Shown here in pieces: positions 13,558-20,726 of a stretch of 27,602 nt of DNA (within the stretch, counting starts at the first letter, position 1; each line of letters opens with the position of its first letter). The stretch is from JBOGWA01 sp050693155. GTDB taxonomy: Bacteria; Actinomycetota; UBA4738; CALAEC01. Position numbers and translations under genes: made by a program. Location: the NCBI GenBank assembly GCA_050693155.1, contig JBOGWA010000137.1, positions 1-27,602 on the forward strand, written 5' to 3'. The notes under the pieces are model-generated. The model made no database searches. It was not told the DNA's origin and saw only the letters and a program-made list of their open reading frames with translations.

Positions 13558-13561
13558 TGCA

Positions 13562-13587
13562 CCGCTCGAGGATCTCCATTCGAGCGG
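13562..13587. promoter_or_regulatory. 8-bp inverted repeat in the mreB/DUF2342 divergent region
   Basis: CCGCTCGA (13562-13569) and TCGAGCGG (13580-13587) are perfect inverted half-sites separated by 10 bp. They cover the mreB -35 position and lie 33 bp before the -10 of the divergent gene. This fits an operator for a dimeric regulator of one or both genes; a hairpin is an alternative. Confidence 0.4.
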
Positions 13588-13620
13588 ATGCGCACCGGCA
13601 GTGAATTCGGGGGTTATCCC

Positions 13621-13626
13621 TAGAAT
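13621..13626 (+). promoter_or_regulatory. -10 box of the DUF2342 gene
   Basis: TAGAAT lies 11 bases before ATG 13638, giving an mRNA leader of about five bases or fewer. No Shine-Dalgarno sequence is present. Confidence 0.45.
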
Positions 13627-13637
13627 GACCGCAAGAA

Positions 13638-14819
13638 ATGAGCTCTCCAGAAGACATGCCGTTCCCACCGGCAGACGCGTTTGCCGACGTGCCGCTGCTC
13701 CGAGAGCTGCAACGGGTGATGCTGGCGGGCTCCGGCCCGGTGAATTGGGAGCTCGCGCGTCAGGTCGGCATCGCGGTCGCGTCGTGGTCGAAACCCGATC
13801 CCGCTCCCGAAGAGAGAGACCGTGAGGCGCTCGAGCAGACCGTCCGGGCTGCCGAGCTCGCCGTCGCGGACCTGACCGGCCTGCCGGCTCCCCAGGAGGT
13901 CACGCGCGTTCAGGCGGTGCGACGCGCCGAATGGGTCGAGGCCAACTGCCGCGGGCTTCGGGGGCTCTTCGAGCCCGGAGCCGAGCGGCTAGCGGCGGCG
14001 CTCTCGGACAGCGACCGGCCCGCCGACCTGGGTGGCAGCGAGCAGGCTCAAGGATTGGCGGCGGTGATGGACCGGATGGTCCCGCTGCTCATGGGGGCGC
14101 AGGTGGGGGTCATCCTCGGAACATTCGGTCAGCGGGTGCTCGGCCAGTACGAGCTTCCGCTTCCGAGGACCGCGCAGCCCGCCCTTCTCTTCGTGATCTC
14201 CAACATGGCCGAGTTTGAACAGGCGTGGACCCTCGACCCGATGGAGTTCCGCGCCTGGGTAGCTCTTCACGAGACGACCCACGCCTTCGACCTGGCGCGC
14301 CCGTGGACCCGGGAGTATCTGCTCGGCCTGGTGCGAGAGCTCGCCGAGGGACTGGAGTTCGACCTGACGGCGCTCGAGGAGCGACTGTCGGGGCTCGATG
14401 TGTCGGATCCCCAGAGACTCTCGGAGGCGCTCATGCAGCCCGGCGACCTGCTCGCTCAATCGCTCACCGATGAGCAGCGGCTCGTTCTCGGACGGATCCA
14501 AGCGTTCATTGCCGCGGCGGAAGGGCACGCCGACCATGTCATGGCGGTCGTCGGGAAGCGGATGCTTCGCTCCTACCCGCAGATCGAGGAAGCCATGCGA
14601 CGCCGTCACGAGGAACGAAGCCGCGACGAGCTCATGGTCGAGCAGCTCCTTGGGATCGAGCTGAAACGCGAGCAGTACCGACTCGGGCGCGTGTTCTGCG
14701 ACACCGTCGTCGAGCAGACGAGCGAGCAGATCCTCTCGAAGATGTGGGAGTCGCCCGAAGTCCTTCCGTCGATGCCGGAGCTAGAGGAGCCTCGCCTCTG
14801 GCTCGCCCGTATCGCGTAA
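13638..14819 (+). CDS. DUF2342 zinc-dependent hydrolase/metalloprotease-like protein
   Basis: This 393-residue soluble protein has the zinc signature HETTH at residues 211-215 (WVALHETTHAFD), and EGHADH at 295-300 may supply the third ligand. The domain YELPLPRTAQPALLFVISNMAEFEQAWTLD-like core with a C-terminal helical part matches the DUF2342 family, often labelled coenzyme F420 biosynthesis-associated or putative hydrolase in Actinomycetota. Substrate is unknown. A homologue in M. tuberculosis, Rv3195 as I recall, adjoins the PDZ protease and UPF0182 genes, the same neighbourhood as here with mreB and a small gene between. ATG 13638 follows a TAGAAT -10 by 11 bases. Confidence 0.85.
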   Translation: MSSPEDMPFPPADAFADVPLLRELQRVMLAGSGPVNWELARQVGIAVASWSKPDPAPEERDREALEQTVRAAELAVADLTGLPAPQEVTRVQAVRRAEWVEANCRGLRGLFEPGAERLAAALSDSDRPADLGGSEQAQGLAAVMDRMVPLLMGAQVGVILGTFGQRVLGQYELPLPRTAQPALLFVISNMAEFEQAWTLDPMEFRAWVALHETTHAFDLARPWTREYLLGLVRELAEGLEFDLTALEERLSGLDVSDPQRLSEALMQPGDLLAQSLTDEQRLVLGRIQAFIAAAEGHADHVMAVVGKRMLRSYPQIEEAMRRRHEERSRDELMVEQLLGIELKREQYRLGRVFCDTVVEQTSEQILSKMWESPEVLPSMPELEEPRLWLARIA

Positions 14820-14822
14820 GGA

Positions 14823-14840
14823 CTCCCGACCGTCTGGGAG
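14823..14840. terminator. Weak hairpin between convergent genes
   Basis: CTCCC (14823-14827) and GGGAG (14836-14840) can pair shortly after the DUF2342 stop. The stem is short and has no T run, so terminator function is doubtful. The rest of 14841-14870 shows nothing. Confidence 0.25.
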
Positions 14841-14870
14841 AGCATCAATTCGAAAGACCCGCGTCGTGAC

Positions 14871-16088
14871 CTACCGCTTGGCCGAGACGACCTCTTCGTA
14901 GAAGCTCAGCATCTTGGGCATGATCACGTCCATGCCGTAGTGCTCGTGAATCTTCTTCTCCGCCGCCCGCCCGAGATCCCGGAACGCCTCCGGATCCCTG
15001 AGAACGTCGAGCGCGACGGCCGCGAGGCGATCCACATCGTAGAAGTCAGCGAGGAGCCCGTTCTCGTTGTGGCGGATGAACTCGCGAACCGGGGCGGTAT
15101 CGGAGCCGAGGATGGTGCACGCGCAGGCCATCGCGTCGAGCATGGACCACGAGAGCACGAACGGAACCGTCAGATAGACGTGCAGATCGCTCAGACTGAA
15201 AACCTGGGCGAGCGTACTCGGCGGAACCGTTCCGAGAAAGACGAACTTGCTCGGGTCGTAATGATCCTGAGCGAGCACGTACTCCTTGAATGTCTTCTCC
15301 TTGATGTGCTTCGTGTCTCCCCCGTAGTGGACGTGATCTGATCCCACGATCAGGAAGAGAACGTCCGGGTTCACCTGATAGATCATCTTGGCCACCCGCA
15401 TGAAGATGTCGAACCCCCGCATCGATTCGAACCCTCGCGAGCAGTACGTCACGATCCTCGTATCCGGAGGGATCACGAGCTGTCCGAGCCGGCGTTCGGG
15501 CAAGGTCCGCCTGTACCAGAGTGAGGTGTCGATTCCGTCGTGGAGCACACGGAGCTTGTTCGCGTACGTCGGCGGCATGAGGCTCCGCTGGAATTCCGTC
15601 GGCGAATAGCCCGCGTCGCAGTACTCCAGGTCCAGCAGGATCATCGCGTTCCTGGTTCGAGCACGGAGGACGTCGGCCTCTGCAACCGGCCACTCCTTCC
15701 GGTAGTCCATGTCGGAGTGGTGCGGGTGGTAGAAGTACTCGAAGTAGTCGATCAGAGCGGCATCCGGCCAGAGCTCAGGCAGGAAGAGCGTGGACCCAAA
15801 GCCGGAGTGACTCACGATCAGGTCTGGCTTCAGCACCTCGCGCAGCGGCTTGACCGCTTCGTACACCGCGGCCGCATGCCAGGTCGCGTTCTCGAAGGTT
15901 CGCGAGAAGTAGTGGGTCTGCTCCGTTGCGCCTCCGCGGGTCCGGTACTGGATCTTCCTGATGCCGTCGACGTTCCCCGCGGGAGTCTCCGACACGAAGG
16001 TGCACCGCCACCCTCGCTCTCCGATGAGGTATTTCGCGATGTGGCCGAACTGGGCGGGGAAGTTTCGGTGGACGAACAGTACGTGCAC
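14871..16088 (-). CDS. Family 4 glycosyltransferase
   Basis: This 405-residue GT-B enzyme begins at GTG 16088 with HVLFVHRNFPAQFGHIAKYL, the first Rossmann strand of GT4 enzymes, after a good ribosome site (AAGGAGA). The longer frame to 16202 has no homologous-looking sequence. The C-terminal half has VTYCSRGFESMRGFDIF and a donor-site region with WSMLDAMACACTILGSDTAPVREFI, where the usual E-x7-E is modified but the D-T-x-P-x-x-E-F pattern is typical. Such enzymes transfer sugar from an activated donor to lipid or polysaccharide acceptors; donor and acceptor cannot be read here. The first half is rich in Tyr/His (YFEYFYHPHHSDMDYRKEWP), a trait of one bacterial GT4 subgroup. Confidence 0.85.
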   Translation of the reverse strand: MHVLFVHRNFPAQFGHIAKYLIGERGWRCTFVSETPAGNVDGIRKIQYRTRGGATEQTHYFSRTFENATWHAAAVYEAVKPLREVLKPDLIVSHSGFGSTLFLPELWPDAALIDYFEYFYHPHHSDMDYRKEWPVAEADVLRARTRNAMILLDLEYCDAGYSPTEFQRSLMPPTYANKLRVLHDGIDTSLWYRRTLPERRLGQLVIPPDTRIVTYCSRGFESMRGFDIFMRVAKMIYQVNPDVLFLIVGSDHVHYGGDTKHIKEKTFKEYVLAQDHYDPSKFVFLGTVPPSTLAQVFSLSDLHVYLTVPFVLSWSMLDAMACACTILGSDTAPVREFIRHNENGLLADFYDVDRLAAVALDVLRDPEAFRDLGRAAEKKIHEHYGMDVIMPKMLSFYEEVVSAKR

Positions 16089-16139
16089 GAGCGCGAGTCT
16101 CCTTCCATCCGGAGCATCGGACGGCCGATGGAACGAATC

Positions 16140-16166
16140 AGGATACTCGAGAGCCTCTGCTATTCT
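16140..16166. promoter_or_regulatory. Divergent -10 boxes for the glycosyltransferase and PNPOx-like genes
   Basis: TATCCT on the minus strand (16145-16140) precedes the glycosyltransferase GTG by 51 bases. TATTCT on the plus strand (16161-16166) ends 7 bases before GTG 16174. The two promoters overlap within 27 bp, so use of one may interfere with the other. Confidence 0.45.
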
Positions 16167-16173
16167 TCGCGCC

Positions 16174-16953
16174 GTGCTCAGGGCAGAGCTCGTCTTCGCC
16201 AACGTTCTCGACGAGCGCCTCTTCGCCTCGCAGGGTGAGGAAGGGCAGCCGCTCGTTTACACGTTGAGCCTGCCCGGCCGCGCGCTACCGATCGCGGTCG
16301 CCCGACAGTGGAAGGCGCCGCAGGGTGTCGTCGCCGAGCACTTCGAGTTCGTCGCCCCCTCGGGGAAGACGTCGTACCGGAGCGAGCCCCGTCCTCGCCG
16401 AATGCCGGGTCAGATGGATCTCACGCGACTCGTCGATGTCGTCGACGACGCGATCTTTGGAGAGCTGGGGATCCATCTGGCTTCCTTCCTCGTCGACGGC
16501 GAGGCCCAGGGCCAGGTCGAGTTCCAGGTGGTTCTCCAGCAGGCTCCCGCACAGCTCCCCGAGGACGTGGAGGAGGGGCTCAAGAAGAGCGACGTGATCT
16601 GGGTGGGCGTGGAAGGGAACGGCAAGGATCGGGCGGTGCCCGTCTGGTTCGTCTATCGAGACGGGCGGATCTATGTGCTCCATGCCCTCGATGAGGGAGT
16701 CAACGAACAGCAGATTCCCGGTCTTCCCGACGCGGCCGAGCTCGTTGTCATCACCCGTCGAAAGGGCCGGGAGACGAGAAACCGTCGGTTCCCCGCGGCC
16801 GTTCGCTTGATCCCGGCCGAGGCCCCGGAGTTCAAGGAGCTGGCCGGCCTGCTCGCCGATCGGCGACGCGACAGCCACACGCCGCCGGCACAGGTCATAA
16901 ACGGCTGGCGCTCGTCCTGCGTGATCGCCGAGCTGACGCCGACCGTCCCCTAG
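16174..16953 (+). CDS. Unknown protein with a possible PNPOx-like C-terminal half
   Basis: This 259-residue soluble protein starts at GTG 16174 (LRAELVFANVLDERLF), 7 bases after a TATTCT box, so a leaderless start is likely. The second half (about 140-215) reads VPVWFVYRDGRIYVLHALDEG...ELVVITRRKGRETRNRRF, resembling the split barrel of pyridoxamine-phosphate-oxidase-like and F420/flavin-binding proteins; key cofactor residues were not identified. The first half (about 1-125) is not recognised. It is divergent from the glycosyltransferase and convergent with aroF, sharing CTAG at 16950-16953 as stop codons on both strands. Function is not assigned. Confidence 0.7.
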   Translation: MLRAELVFANVLDERLFASQGEEGQPLVYTLSLPGRALPIAVARQWKAPQGVVAEHFEFVAPSGKTSYRSEPRPRRMPGQMDLTRLVDVVDDAIFGELGIHLASFLVDGEAQGQVEFQVVLQQAPAQLPEDVEEGLKKSDVIWVGVEGNGKDRAVPVWFVYRDGRIYVLHALDEGVNEQQIPGLPDAAELVVITRRKGRETRNRRFPAAVRLIPAEAPEFKELAGLLADRRRDSHTPPAQVINGWRSSCVIAELTPTVP

Positions 16954-18002
16954 TCGGGCAGCGACGAAAGAGTTCCCCGGACCGGTTCGGCAAGGGGTTT
17001 CCCCAGCGAAGTTGCGAGCGTGCGAACGTCGGTCAGCAGCCGGTCGAGGTCCTCGCCGGTAAGGGCCTGCGGCCCGTCCGAAAGCGCTTGCTCGGGTCGG
17101 GGATGCACCTCGACCATGATCCCGTCGGCGCCTGCGGCGACCGCGGCTCGGGCCATGTCGGGAACGAGATCGCGCCGACCGGTCGCGTGCGAGGGATCGG
17201 CGATCACCGGAAGGTGAGTGTTCCCGCGGGCAACGAGCATCCCCGCGAGGTCCATCGTGTTCCGGGTGGACGGCTCGAACGTCCGGATGCCGCGCTCGCA
17301 GAGGATGATCTCCATGTTGCCTTGCTGGGCGATGTACTCGGCGGCCATGAGCCACTCCTCAACGGTCGCAGAGAGACCTCGCTTGAGAATCACGGGCATC
17401 CGCGACTTGCCCACTTCCTTCAGAAGCGTGAAGTTCTGCATGTTGCGCGCGCCGATCTGAAGCGCGTCGGCCTTCTCCGCCACGAGCTCGACGTCGCGGG
17501 CTTCCATCACCTCTGTCACAACCGGGAGCCCTGTTTCTTCGCTCGCGCGAGCAAGGATGTCGAGCCCTTGTTCGGCAAGGCCCTGGAACGAGTACGGAGA
17601 TGTTCGCGGCTTGTAGGCCCCTCCTCGGAGCAGGTGCGCCCCGGCGTGTTTCGCCATCCGGGCCGCCGCCATCGTCTGTTCTTCGCTCTCCACCGCGCAG
17701 GGTCCGGCGATCAGCGTGAGCGTCTCGCGGCTCACCGGGACGTTTCCCACCATGATCGTCGTCGGCTGCGCCTGGAGCTCCCGCGCGACGAGCTTGTAGG
17801 GACGCCCGACCTTGACGACGCGATCGACGCCGGGAAGGTTCTCCCATGGGAGGCCGTAGAACCGGGTCGTGTCGCCGACAAGTCCGACGATCGTCCACAG
17901 CTTGCCCCGCGAGACGAACGCTTCACCGCCGGCTTCCTCGACGCGCTTGACGACGCCGGCGATCTCCGCCTCGGATGCGTCCGTTCTCATGATCACCACC
18001 AT
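16950..18002 (-). CDS. aroF: DAHP synthase (3-deoxy-7-phosphoheptulonate synthase), type I beta with N-terminal regulatory domain
   Basis: This 350-residue enzyme condenses phosphoenolpyruvate and erythrose 4-phosphate, the first step of the shikimate pathway. Residues 1-70 (MVVIMRTDASEAEIAGVV) form a ferredoxin-like/ACT-like domain, as in the Thermotoga enzyme, where it mediates Tyr/Phe feedback. The barrel has IAGPCAVES, GGAYKPRTSPYSFQG, QIGARNMQNFTLL, ILKRGLSATVEEW, ERGIRTFEPSTRNTMDL and VIADPSHATGRRD, covering the PEP and metal ligands. ATG 18002 is chosen over ATG 18017 because GGGAGGG lies 6 bases upstream. The start is 14 bases past the U tract of an attenuator terminator, so expression depends on read-through governed by the aromatic leader peptide. 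Feedback plus attenuation would give two levels of control. Confidence 0.95.
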   Translation of the reverse strand: MVVIMRTDASEAEIAGVVKRVEEAGGEAFVSRGKLWTIVGLVGDTTRFYGLPWENLPGVDRVVKVGRPYKLVARELQAQPTTIMVGNVPVSRETLTLIAGPCAVESEEQTMAAARMAKHAGAHLLRGGAYKPRTSPYSFQGLAEQGLDILARASEETGLPVVTEVMEARDVELVAEKADALQIGARNMQNFTLLKEVGKSRMPVILKRGLSATVEEWLMAAEYIAQQGNMEIILCERGIRTFEPSTRNTMDLAGMLVARGNTHLPVIADPSHATGRRDLVPDMARAAVAAGADGIMVEVHPRPEQALSDGPQALTGEDLDRLLTDVRTLATSLGKPLAEPVRGTLSSLPD

Positions 18003-18015
18003 CGCGAACCCTCCC

Positions 18016-18044
18016 AAACAAAAACCCCGGGCCGCTGCCCGGGG
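18016..18044 (-). terminator. Attenuator terminator in front of aroF
   Basis: On the minus strand CCCCGGGC (18044-18037), loop AGCG, then GCCCGGGG (18032-18025) make a perfect 8-bp stem, followed by TTTTTGTTT (18024-18016). This is a strong rho-independent terminator between leader peptide and structural gene. Its 5' arm also pairs with the end of the leader coding region. Confidence 0.9.
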
Positions 18045-18081
18045 TCCTCTTGTCGCTTTCGCTCAGGCTACTCCGGGCAGC
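18034..18081 (-). promoter_or_regulatory. Antiterminator pairing of the aroF attenuator
   Basis: GCTGCCCGG (18081-18073, inside the leader reading frame) is the exact complement of CCGGGCAGC (18042-18034), which overlaps the 5' arm and loop of the terminator. The two structures exclude each other. A ribosome at the leader stop (18070-18068) covers the first segment and lets the terminator form. A ribosome stalled at the aromatic codons (18109-18095) leaves it free to pair and prevents termination. Confidence 0.8.
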
Positions 18082-18127
18082 CCTCCTTGCCGCCGAAGTA
18101 AAACCAGAACACGGGTGTGCGCTTCAT
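18068..18127 (-). CDS. aroF leader peptide (attenuation sensor)
   Basis: ATG 18127 opens 19 codons, MKRTPVFWFYFGGKEGCPE, ending at TAG. Codons 7-11 are Phe-Trp-Phe-Tyr-Phe, so all three aromatic amino acids are sensed by charging of their tRNAs. The peptide ends 66 bases before the aroF start and its 3' part forms the antiterminator segment. No Shine-Dalgarno sequence precedes it; a TTGCCT-17-CACACT promoter ends 11 bases upstream, so it is probably translated from a very short leader. A similar principle, to my knowledge, is the aroR leader in Corynebacterium. It is too short for ordinary gene callers. Confidence 0.88.
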   Translation of the reverse strand: MKRTPVFWFYFGGKEGCPE

Positions 18128-18138
18128 CGTGGCGCAAG

Positions 18139-18167
18139 AGTGTGCGGCATCCGGCAAGAAAAGGCAA
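18139..18167 (-). promoter_or_regulatory. Promoter of the aroF leader
   Basis: The minus strand has TTGCCT (18167-18162), a 17-bp spacer and CACACT (18144-18139), 11 bases before the leader ATG. It starts about 50 bases beyond the permease stop and gives aroF its own transcript. Confidence 0.5.
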
Positions 18168-18211
18168 CCCCTCGCGGCCGGAATGTCCGCTCTATCCGCG
18201 AACCATCCTCC

Positions 18212-18236
18212 GCGAGCTATCCCCCCGAACCCCCCG
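18212..18236 (-). repeat. 25-bp repeat over the stop of the last permease gene
   Basis: Read on the minus strand this is C, G6, TTC, G6, then ATAGCTCGC. It is identical to 24099-24123 on the plus strand at the end of upp. It encodes the last residues GGSGG and the stop, plus five bases beyond. The two copies form an inverted pair around the upp and nucleoside transporter block. Confidence 0.85.
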
Positions 18237-19479
18237 CCTTCACGTACGGCTTGCCGTCCGCTGCGGGGGGGCGGGCCCGACCCACGAGGCCCGCCACGAC
18301 CAGAATGGTCGCGAGGTACGGGGCCATCAGCAGGAACTCCGACGGGATGCCCGTTCCGAGGATCGCGAGCTTCGTTTGGAGAGAATCGGCGAAGCCAAAG
18401 ACGAGCGCTGCGCCGAACGCGCCGACCGGATGCCAGCGTCCGAAGATCATCGCCGCGAGTGCGATGAAACCGCGGCCCGCGGTCATGTTCTCGTCGAAGC
18501 GCCCGACGGAGCCGAGCGTGAAGAAGGCGCCACCGAGCCCGGCCATCATTCCGCCGAAGATGACGCTTCGGTAGCGCTCGTAGAGAACTCGGATCCCGAG
18601 CGTGTCGGCCGCGAGAGGATGCTCACCAACCGCACGGACCCGGAGCCCCCAGCGGGTGCGGAAGAGGGCAACCGCTAGAAGTGCGATCAGCCCGAACATC
18701 AGGTAGACGAACACGTTGTTGCGGAACAGGATCGAGCCCGCGATCGGGATGTCGGACAGGAGCGGAAGCTCGATGACCTGGAACCGTCCGGGGTTGTTGA
18801 GCGCCTGGTTCTGCTGAAGGAGCCGGGCGGACAGGAAGCTCGTGAGGCCGAGCGCGAGGATGTTGATGACGGTCCCTGCAACGATCTGATCGACCCGGTA
18901 CCGGATCGACAGCACGGCCAGGAGCCAGCCGAGGATTCCCCCGACGACGACGCCTCCGAGAAGCCCCGCCCACAGGCTGCCGGCGGCGCTGCCAACGATC
19001 GATCCGGTGAACGCCGCGGTCAGGAACATCCCCTCGATCGCGATGTTGATCACACCGGAGCGCTCGCAGAGAACGCCGGACATCGCGCCGAGCGTGAGCG
19101 GCACTGCTCGGAGCAGCGTGCTGTTGAGCGTCGATACGAGGTTCAGCGATTGATCTCTCGCCGCATAGGTGAGCGACGCGAGAACGAACATCCCGATCGC
19201 AAAGCCGAGGATGACGTACGTGCGCCGACCGAAACCGCGCACGAGCTGTATCCCTCCAAGGAATGCGAGCAGGCCGCCGACTATCCATACTGCCGCCTGG
19301 ACCGGCAGCCCCAGATCCGGCGCATTCTCGCCGAGCCCGAAAACGGCCCGCTGCCCAGCTTCGGCCCGGAGACCGAAAAAGAGCAATGCGACCGCGGCCA
19401 GCGCGAGCATGAGGATGCCGAGCCCTCGGGCCCGACTGACCGAGACCCGGCCGCGGATCGTCTCGGCCGATACCGTCAT
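18217..19479 (-). CDS. Nucleoside ABC transporter permease 2 (BMP-type)
   Basis: This 420-residue polytopic inner-membrane protein belongs to the BPD_transp_2 fold. The motif PLTLGAMSGVLCERSGVINIAIEGMFL marks the NupQ/YufQ-like permease of nucleoside importers, and YRVDQIVAGTVINILALGLTSFL and GLRVRAVGEHPLAADTLGI are the coupling and membrane motifs. ATG 19479 overlaps the permease 1 stop as ATGA. The same frame stays open far upstream inside permease 1, but that part is a shadow. An extra 60-70 hydrophobic N-terminal residues precede the core. The C-terminus ends KAGGSGG, matching the tail of Upp. It pairs with permease 1 and the ATPase. Confidence 0.9.
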   Translation of the reverse strand: MTVSAETIRGRVSVSRARGLGILMLALAAVALLFFGLRAEAGQRAVFGLGENAPDLGLPVQAAVWIVGGLLAFLGGIQLVRGFGRRTYVILGFAIGMFVLASLTYAARDQSLNLVSTLNSTLLRAVPLTLGAMSGVLCERSGVINIAIEGMFLTAAFTGSIVGSAAGSLWAGLLGGVVVGGILGWLLAVLSIRYRVDQIVAGTVINILALGLTSFLSARLLQQNQALNNPGRFQVIELPLLSDIPIAGSILFRNNVFVYLMFGLIALLAVALFRTRWGLRVRAVGEHPLAADTLGIRVLYERYRSVIFGGMMAGLGGAFFTLGSVGRFDENMTAGRGFIALAAMIFGRWHPVGAFGAALVFGFADSLQTKLAILGTGIPSEFLLMAPYLATILVVAGLVGRARPPAADGKPYVKAGGSGG

Positions 19480-20726
19480 CCGCTCCACCCCTTCGTGAAC
19501 ACCTCTGCTTCGACAGTGCGGCGGACCCGCAGCCGATAGATCCCTCGGACCAGCGCCGGAGCGGCGATGAACGCGATGACGAGCGCCTGGATCACGACGA
19601 TGATGTCGACCGGTGTGGACGTCGCTGCCTGCATTTGGATCGACCCCGCCCGCAGGATTCCGAAGAGGAACGCGGCCGCAACGACGCCCGCGGGGTGGGC
19701 ACGGCCGAGCAGCGCCAGTGCGATCGCGTCGAAGCCAAGCCCCGACGAGAACCCCGGGGTGAGACTGGGAATCAGGCCGAGCAGCTGGTTCGCTCCGGCA
19801 AGTCCCGCAAGACCCCCTGCGAGCGCCATGACAATCACATACGTCCACCCGACGCTCATGCCCGAATACCGGGCCGCATCCGGATTGGCTCCGACGGCGC
19901 GAAACTCGAAGCCTTTCGTCGAGCGAAAGAGCAGCCACCAGACACCCCAGGCCACGAGGACCGCGAGGATGATCCCCGCGTGGATACGCAGGGAGGAGCC
20001 GAACAGCCGCGGGAGTTCCGCAGCCTCCGCGATGGGCTTGCTGATCGGGTCGGTCCGGTCCGGCCGGCGAAAGAGTTCGCCGCGGAGCAGGAACTCCAGA
20101 ACCCGGAACGCGATGAAGTTCAGCATGATCGTCGTGATCACCTCGTGGGCGCCGGTCCTTGCCTTCAGCAACCCGGGGATCGCGCCCCAGACCGCGCCGC
20201 CCAGGAAGCCCGCGAGGATCGAGAGCGGCAGGTGGAGCACCGCCGGCAGGCCGGTAAAGGTGAAGCCGACGTAGGAAGCGAACACGGCGCCCAGCGTGAT
20301 TTGACCCTCGGCGCCGATGTTGAACAGTCCCGCGCGAAAGCCGAGCGCCACCGAGAGGCCGGCGAGGATGAGCGGCGTGCTCGCCACGACCGTCTCCGAG
20401 AGAGGGCGGAACGCGCTGATCAGCTTGTCGCCGTCGAACGAGGCGATGGCGCCGGCGATCTCGATCGGGCTCCCGATGGAGCCCCTGAACAGCGCTCGGT
20501 AAGAATCGGCGACGATCACGCCCGAGCGCCGGAGCGCCTCGAGGGGATCCGAGAAGAAGCGGCCCCACGCGTCGAGCACACCGGGGTCGGTGAAGATGAT
20601 GACGACCGCCCCGAGGGCGAGGGCGGTGACCATGGCGAGCAGCGGGATGAGGATCGCTCGCGGGGCACTCCCAGCAGTAGGCAGCACGCTCCCGACGCCT
20701 CCGGCCGAGGGCTGCTCCTCAGCCAT
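19476..20726 (-). CDS. Nucleoside ABC transporter permease 1 (BMP-type)
   Basis: This 416-residue permease is the NupP/YufP-like partner. STPLILAGLSVALGFRAGLFNIGAEGQITLGAVFASY is the family signature region, with TGAHEVITTIMLNFIAFRVLEFLL and FRAVGANPDAARYSGM as further landmarks. ATG 20726 is chosen (MAEEQPSAGG): the ATPase stop lies inside its first codons, an 8-bp overlap, and the frame upstream to 20783 reads through ATPase sequence. A soluble stretch of about 25 residues precedes the first TM. Its stop overlaps the start of permease 2. The two permeases form the membrane channel for nucleosides. Confidence 0.9.
   Translation of the reverse strand: MAEEQPSAGGVGSVLPTAGSAPRAILIPLLAMVTALALGAVVIIFTDPGVLDAWGRFFSDPLEALRRSGVIVADSYRALFRGSIGSPIEIAGAIASFDGDKLISAFRPLSETVVASTPLILAGLSVALGFRAGLFNIGAEGQITLGAVFASYVGFTFTGLPAVLHLPLSILAGFLGGAVWGAIPGLLKARTGAHEVITTIMLNFIAFRVLEFLLRGELFRRPDRTDPISKPIAEAAELPRLFGSSLRIHAGIILAVLVAWGVWWLLFRSTKGFEFRAVGANPDAARYSGMSVGWTYVIVMALAGGLAGLAGANQLLGLIPSLTPGFSSGLGFDAIALALLGRAHPAGVVAAAFLFGILRAGSIQMQAATSTPVDIIVVIQALVIAFIAAPALVRGIYRLRVRRTVEAEVFTKGWSG

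Noticed and set aside
12614..13825. 403-codon plus-strand frame over mreB
   Set aside because: Shadow of mreB and of the DUF2342 start; no motif and no ribosome site.
16285..17355. 356-codon minus-strand frame
   Set aside because: It overlaps the PNPOx-like gene antisense and aroF in the wrong frame; both real genes have strong motifs.
18217..20568. A single 783-codon fused permease
   Set aside because: The upper part is an out-of-frame reading of permease 1. The ATGA overlap at 19476-19479 and the membrane motifs show two separate genes.
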